Assembly: GCA_022385755.1 (NCBI GenBank)
Contig: MU278375.1
Location: 1-64,000 of the forward strand
DNA: 64,000 nt
Origin: Trametopsis cervina
Lineage: Eukaryota > Basidiomycota > Agaricomycetes > Polyporales > Irpicaceae
Direction of reading: 5' to 3'
The notes below the pieces were generated by a model, which saw nothing but the letters and a program-made list of their open reading frames with translations, was not told the DNA's origin and did no database searches. Positions 59,899 to 64,000 of the stretch are shown one piece after another. The translations under genes were made by a program, and so were the position numbers. How positions within the stretch are numbered: position 1 is the first letter of the stretch; every line of letters begins with the position of its first letter.

Positions 59899-60517
59899 CT
59901 ACTTCCTCCCAGTCAATTCCGCCGCACCGAGCAGATTGAACACAACCGACGCTCCGTCTTGTATCCTCTTTTGCCGTGCGTACTCAGTCTCAATCGACTG
60001 CGTGACATGGGCGAGCAGTGCTTCTTCCGTCAGCAGGGAGCCCAATGGGTCGTTCGCGTCTAGCATGGGCAGTGCGCCGACGCCCGACTGTCGTAGGAGG
60101 TCAATGAGGAGCTGGAGGGACTGCCGCAAGGCAGTGAGATACTCTTGCTAAACCGTCACAAACGGTGCTAGTGCGGACGGATACGATCACACGCACCAGT
60201 CGTCTGAGTGGTGCTGTTCCCAGGCCGATAGCTGTTTTCGCTGGTCATCATCGCATAAGCAAGCCCGACTTCGGGCGGCTGGCACGCAATAGCAGCAAGA
60301 GTACTCACATCCCAGAGAGAGCGCTCCTCGCGAGATCCTGAACCCTCAATAACTGTTGTTGGATCAGATTCACGCTTTGCTTGAACGCCTCGGGCGAATT
60401 GGGGTCGTCCACCAATGTCTGCGGGACGGTGTTGGAGCCGAAGTGTGCGCCGACGAAGGCGGTATCGGCGAACCCGAGGCCTGCATAGAGGGGCTGAGTG
60501 GACTGAGAAGAGAACAT
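59899..60517 (-). CDS. Small helical protein of unknown function
   Basis: Three exons read from 60517 (60517-60309, 60239-60196, 60143-59899) give 165 aa with one open frame. It contains two amphipathic helical stretches (EAFKQSVNLIQQQLLRVQDL and EYLTALRQSLQLLIDLLRQS) and an acidic-to-polar C-terminal helix (EEALLAHVTQSIETEYARQ). The size and helical nature recall small subunits of transcription complexes such as Mediator, but no family motif was recognised and this is only an impression. No signal peptide or transmembrane helix. The middle exon (44 nt) and the AAG acceptor of the last exon were chosen by frame. Confidence 0.6.
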
Positions 60518-61473
60518 GGCGGTGCGAATGCAAGTTCGGGTCTTTGGTGGCGGCTTGCACTTGCTCTGACGGGCCGGATGTTGGGCAGCGCCACGAAGCC
60601 CGCGCCTACGCGATCCCGCGAACAGTGGAGGACTCTACTGTATCTCTCTCTCTCCGCCATCTCCCTCCACCATCTCCCACTCCACCGCCCCAGACGCTCG
60701 CTGTAGCGTCTATACGAAACGCATCTGCATCGAACACCACCTCTCGTACGAGACTTGATTCAACACTTCTGATCTCAGCCTTCCTCGACGACGCCGCCAT
60801 GATGCGGTGCGGTTGACGCTGCTCGAGATCACGCAGCTTTCGTTCAACGAAACGCGCGTCCTCGAGGGACTCTCCTCTCCGCCCTTCAGTCAGGCGAACC
60901 CGCGGCGAACTCGAAGACTGATCGGCGACGAAGGCATGAGTCTGCGTTGCGCCCGCTGCCTGACGAGAACGCCCGAAAGGCGTTGCGAAATCCACATGCA
61001 TACTGTTACGTTAGGACGTATGTATGTCGCAGGTTCAAGAGCACCAAACGCTGCCGTCCTTCCCATCTCATTTTTCACCGTCGTTCTTGTTCGCTCGTTG
61101 ATCTCGCTTATCAGGAGACTTTTACTTCGTTACGCGAAACGTCGAGACCACCAGAGCAGAGCACGGATGAGACGAAGGCTGGTGCTCAGCTGATCTGGGG
61201 TGTACCGCAGGCAGTATACGTCCCCAGCATCGTCCAGACACGTCCTAGCGTTATATCTATCCAATCCCAATCCGCAAGCGGGACAGGACCACACCACGCC
61301 GGGCGCTATGCGACGCGATTTGGCAAAGGAGAAGGATGCCTGTACCCGCTCAACGGCGAGGATCACTACACACATAGATACAGACGAGTACAACTGTCCG
61401 ATTACATTAAAATTACCATAGCATACAACATATACACACATAGATACACCGCACATATATACACCCCTCCCAC
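60518..61473. other. Intergenic; no supported gene
   Basis: Several ORFs up to 131 codons overlap on both strands with low-complexity translations and no motifs. The right end (61400-61470) is rich in CACACATA-type simple sequence and forms the 3' flank of the MFS gene. Confidence 0.4.
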
Positions 61474-63636
61474 TCACACACTCGGCCGCACATCCTCAAC
61501 ATGCGCAACCCCCGCCGCCCCAAGCACCTCCTTCTTCTCCACCTCCTTCTCCTTCTCCTTTTCCACCCCGCCTCCCCCCAGTCCCCCACGCAGCACCTCC
61601 CCCTCCCCTTGACCGCCGACAGCATGCGCCCGTCCCCCGCGCCTCTTCCGATCGCTCGCAAGCGTGAGCGCAAACTTCGAGCGCGCCCGAATCTCGGGCC
61701 CGTACCAGTAGAATACATATATGGGCACGACGACGAGCACGCCTATGCATGCTAGTATCGTCGATGCGTATTCGAGCGGGCGGCCTGGGATGTTGCTGTA
61801 CACTAATCCGCGCCACATGTCAGTCATCTTTTCTCCCACCACCGCAGAGGTGATTGGAATGAACGGAAGGGGCACTCACTGGGTGTAGAGTACAGCGCAG
61901 CGACGCCTGCCAAAAAGTCACGCGCGAACCCGTTCCCGCCCGTCGCGCTCGCCGCGTACGGGCCATACGCAGCCACCATATAGTCGATCGTCGCCATGTA
62001 GATAGCATAGTTTGCTATCCCGATGAGCGCGCTGAAGAGGAGAGGCGCGATCCATGGGATGGGAGGACCTGAGGACGTCCATGCGAACCCGAATAGGCCG
62101 ATGGGTTCGAGCGGGGCCACTGTGTGCGAGAAAAGTGTAAGTGTAAGCAATATGCGCGGAGAGAGAGAGGGAGGAAAAGGCAAGAAAAGAAAAGAGAGGA
62201 CGTACTCCACAACAACCAATACAACCGTCTCTCAGGCGACAGCGCGTCCGGATCACGTCTCCGAATACGCATATCACGCCGTATGAACGGTATAAAACTC
62301 GCATACGCGAGGAAGTACCCGATCATGATGGGCACGAACGCGAGGCCCGTCGTGCCCGGCGTGAAGTTCCATTGTTTGAAGACGGGGCCGAAACCCTCGA
62401 GGAAGGTGAAGATGAGCGCGTCGGAGAACCCGGAGAGGAGCGAGAGACAGAGGACGATTGGTTCGGTTAGGAACATCTCGAACTGTGCAAGAGGTTAGCG
62501 TTAGCGCGCGGATGAGAGAGGAGGAGAGGGGGGAAGGAGGGAGGGACGTACGGGACGCAACCATGTGCGGATGATATGTCTTGGGGTGAGGACCGTGCCG
62601 CTCAGCTCTGCCGTGCTAAACACGTTCGTCTCGCCCGCTTTACGACGCCGCCTCGCTTCGCGCGTGACGAGGACGGACGCGCGCGTCTCGGGCACGAAGA
62701 AGTGTGCGAACTGCACGACGGCGCCCGCGAGGAGCTGGATCCAGAACTGCAGCGTAACTCGTCAGCCACCGGGCACCACATCACAATCACAATCGCAGGG
62801 AGAGCGGGGGAACTCACGTTCCAATGCCAGCTGAGGTTCTCTTGGACGAACCCGCCGAAGATAGGGCCGACGGCTGAGCCGCCGACGGAGGAGAGGACGA
62901 TGAAGGCGACGGCGTATTGTTGTGTGTTCTCGTCCCACATGTCGGCGACCATCCCGAGCGTGACGGAGCCGCCTGCGCTTGAGAGGCCGCCGAGGCAGCG
63001 GCAGACGACGATAGTCGCAAAGTTGGGCGCGAGCGCGCATGGGATTTGCCAGACTGCGAGAGACGGAGGTTGCGGAGTGAGAGGAGGAGGGAGGAACGCA
63101 TGAGTCAGCTGATGGGTGAAAAAAGAAGGGGGGACGCACTGTTGACGAGGAAAAGACTGAGCTGCAGGATGGGCCAGCGGCCAAACTCCTCGGACCACGG
63201 TGCCCACAGCTCACACCCGAACGCATACGAGATGAGGAAGACGGCCTGGCCGACACGCGCGGCCTGCTGGGATACGCCAAACTCGGTCGAGAGCAGCGGG
63301 ACGGCGTTTGCGTAGAGACTCGCGTTGAGGTTCATCGATACTTGCACCGCGAAGATCACGCTGTGGGGTGCGTGAGTGAGTATCGTGGGAATGGGATAGA
63401 GAGAGAGAGGGTGGGACGCACGAGAGGACGGCCCAGCGTTTGGAGGCGGGCCAGCTGTAGCCTGTGTTTTCCCATGCATCGTCCTCGGTGAGTTCGATCT
63501 TGCCGTCTGGGCGGGTGCTTGCTACTTCGGCCTTGGTAGAGATAGGCTCGGACTCTGAGACGATGGTCGGGGAGGAAGAGCGTGGCAGCGGTGGTGGGGG
63601 CGCAAGGTCCATTGGTGGATTAGGATGTTTTTCCAT
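61474..63636 (-). CDS. MFS transporter, DHA1-like (12 transmembrane helices)
   Basis: Seven exons read from 63636: 63636-63422, 63360-63140, 63053-62818, 62746-62552, 62482-62206, 62119-61880, 61802-61474. They encode 570 aa. A polar N-terminus of about 65 residues precedes the first helix (VIFAVQVSMNLNASLY). Family landmarks: the loop after helix 2 (APWSEEFGRWPIL), helix 4 CRCLGGLSSAGGSVTLGMVA with ADMW, and helix 5 VLSSVGGSAVGPIFGGFV. A long central loop with VPETRASVLVTREARRRRK follows, then the second half (SGFSDALIFTFLEGF, FVPIMIGYFLAYASF, AAYGPYAASATGGNGFARDF). The profile fits DHA1-type drug/polyamine proton antiporters of the plasma membrane. The C-terminal 75 residues are a Gly/Glu/Lys-rich cytoplasmic tail. 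Substrate unknown; no metabolic cluster adjoins it. Confidence 0.92.
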
Positions 63637-63854
63637 AGTGTGTTCGTCTGGTTTTCGTTATCGATCCTCGACTTTTTGCGTACGGACGTTCCTTTGCTCC
63701 CGGGGTGTGTACACGGCGTACAGCGCACAGTTGTCTTCGCCACGCCAAGGCCGTGCGAGTACTTAAGTCAAGGGATGGAGCAAGAAGCGACGGGGCTGTG
63801 ATGAGCGTTGGGGATGCATCAGCTGGGTGGGGCACTCGCGTAAGAAAATAAACT
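63637..63854. promoter_or_regulatory. Upstream region of the MFS gene
   Basis: The gap between the MFS start codon and the partial exon further right. It should contain the MFS promoter (minus-strand transcription); no clear core element was identified. Confidence 0.35.
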
Positions 63855-64000
63855 CACCGGAGGCTGCCCGGCAGGCTGACGAGACGGCACGCAGGGGATG
63901 CCGCATTTTTCGATGACGTCGTTGGCTTCTTCTCGAGGAGGCGCTGGACGAGGCGAGGAATCCTGTGGTCCGACGTCGAGGTGCTCTGCGTACCACCGGA
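63855..64000 (-). CDS. Partial exon of a gene running in from the right edge
   Basis: A minus-strand frame is open from the window end (RWYAEHLDVGPQDSSPRP, then EEANDVIEKCGIPCVPSRQP). It meets a canonical gtgagt donor near 63860 (or stops shortly after if unspliced). The composition is protein-like, but too little is visible to name a family. Other frames are also open here. Confidence 0.3.

Overview
The window looks like nuclear DNA of an agaricomycete (mushroom-type basidiomycete) fungus. Almost every gene is split by many short introns (mostly 48-60 nt). The gene content is typical of that group: a KDZ-type transposase, a FunK1-type kinase, seven-helix DUF6534-like membrane proteins, a WSC-domain copper radical oxidase, a WOPR regulator, and mitochondrial and secretory housekeeping genes. 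No tRNA, rRNA or CRISPR array was seen.

Left third (1-14570): a stack of nested insertions. An HNH-endonuclease-like host gene (13967-14570) has lost its 5' part to a LINE retrotransposon, whose 29-nt poly(A) tail abuts it. The LINE was entered on its left by an LTR element (1 to about 615). On its right, near the end of its ORF, it was entered by a complete KDZ DNA transposon (4288-13529). The KDZ element has inverted arms of about 1 kb and a perfect 8-bp target-site duplication. It carries an uninterrupted 7-exon transposase (1006 aa), an HMG-box protein and a third protein of unknown function. Removing the element with one duplication copy leaves the LINE reading frame open to its stop codon, which independently confirms both boundaries.

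Middle (16367-36891): a multi-exon DUF6534-like membrane protein; a 1568-aa NRPS-like enzyme (adenylation, carrier, then a long membrane and left-handed-beta-helix C-terminus like that of poly-lysine-synthetase-type proteins); a 3',5'-bisphosphate nucleotidase (MET22/HAL2 family); a convergent FHA-domain protein with a hydrophobic tail; a small secreted cysteine-rich repeat protein; a single-pass membrane protein; and a WOPR (Wor1/Ryp1/Gti1/Pac2) regulator with long non-coding flanks.

Right part (40885-64000): a 21-exon copper radical oxidase with four WSC domains, an aldo-keto reductase with an altered catalytic residue, SEC13, a second DUF6534-like protein, mitochondrial elongation factor G1, a FunK1-type kinase whose C-lobe is duplicated in tandem (and which contains an assembly gap), a small conserved-looking protein, an MFS transporter and the edge of a further gene.

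The host genes do not form one obvious pathway. Most are independent housekeeping, regulatory or secreted functions. The strongest candidate for a little-described system is the three-gene KDZ element. Exon coordinates were worked out by hand from splice signals and reading-frame continuity; every complete gene with a listed exon chain gives an uninterrupted frame.
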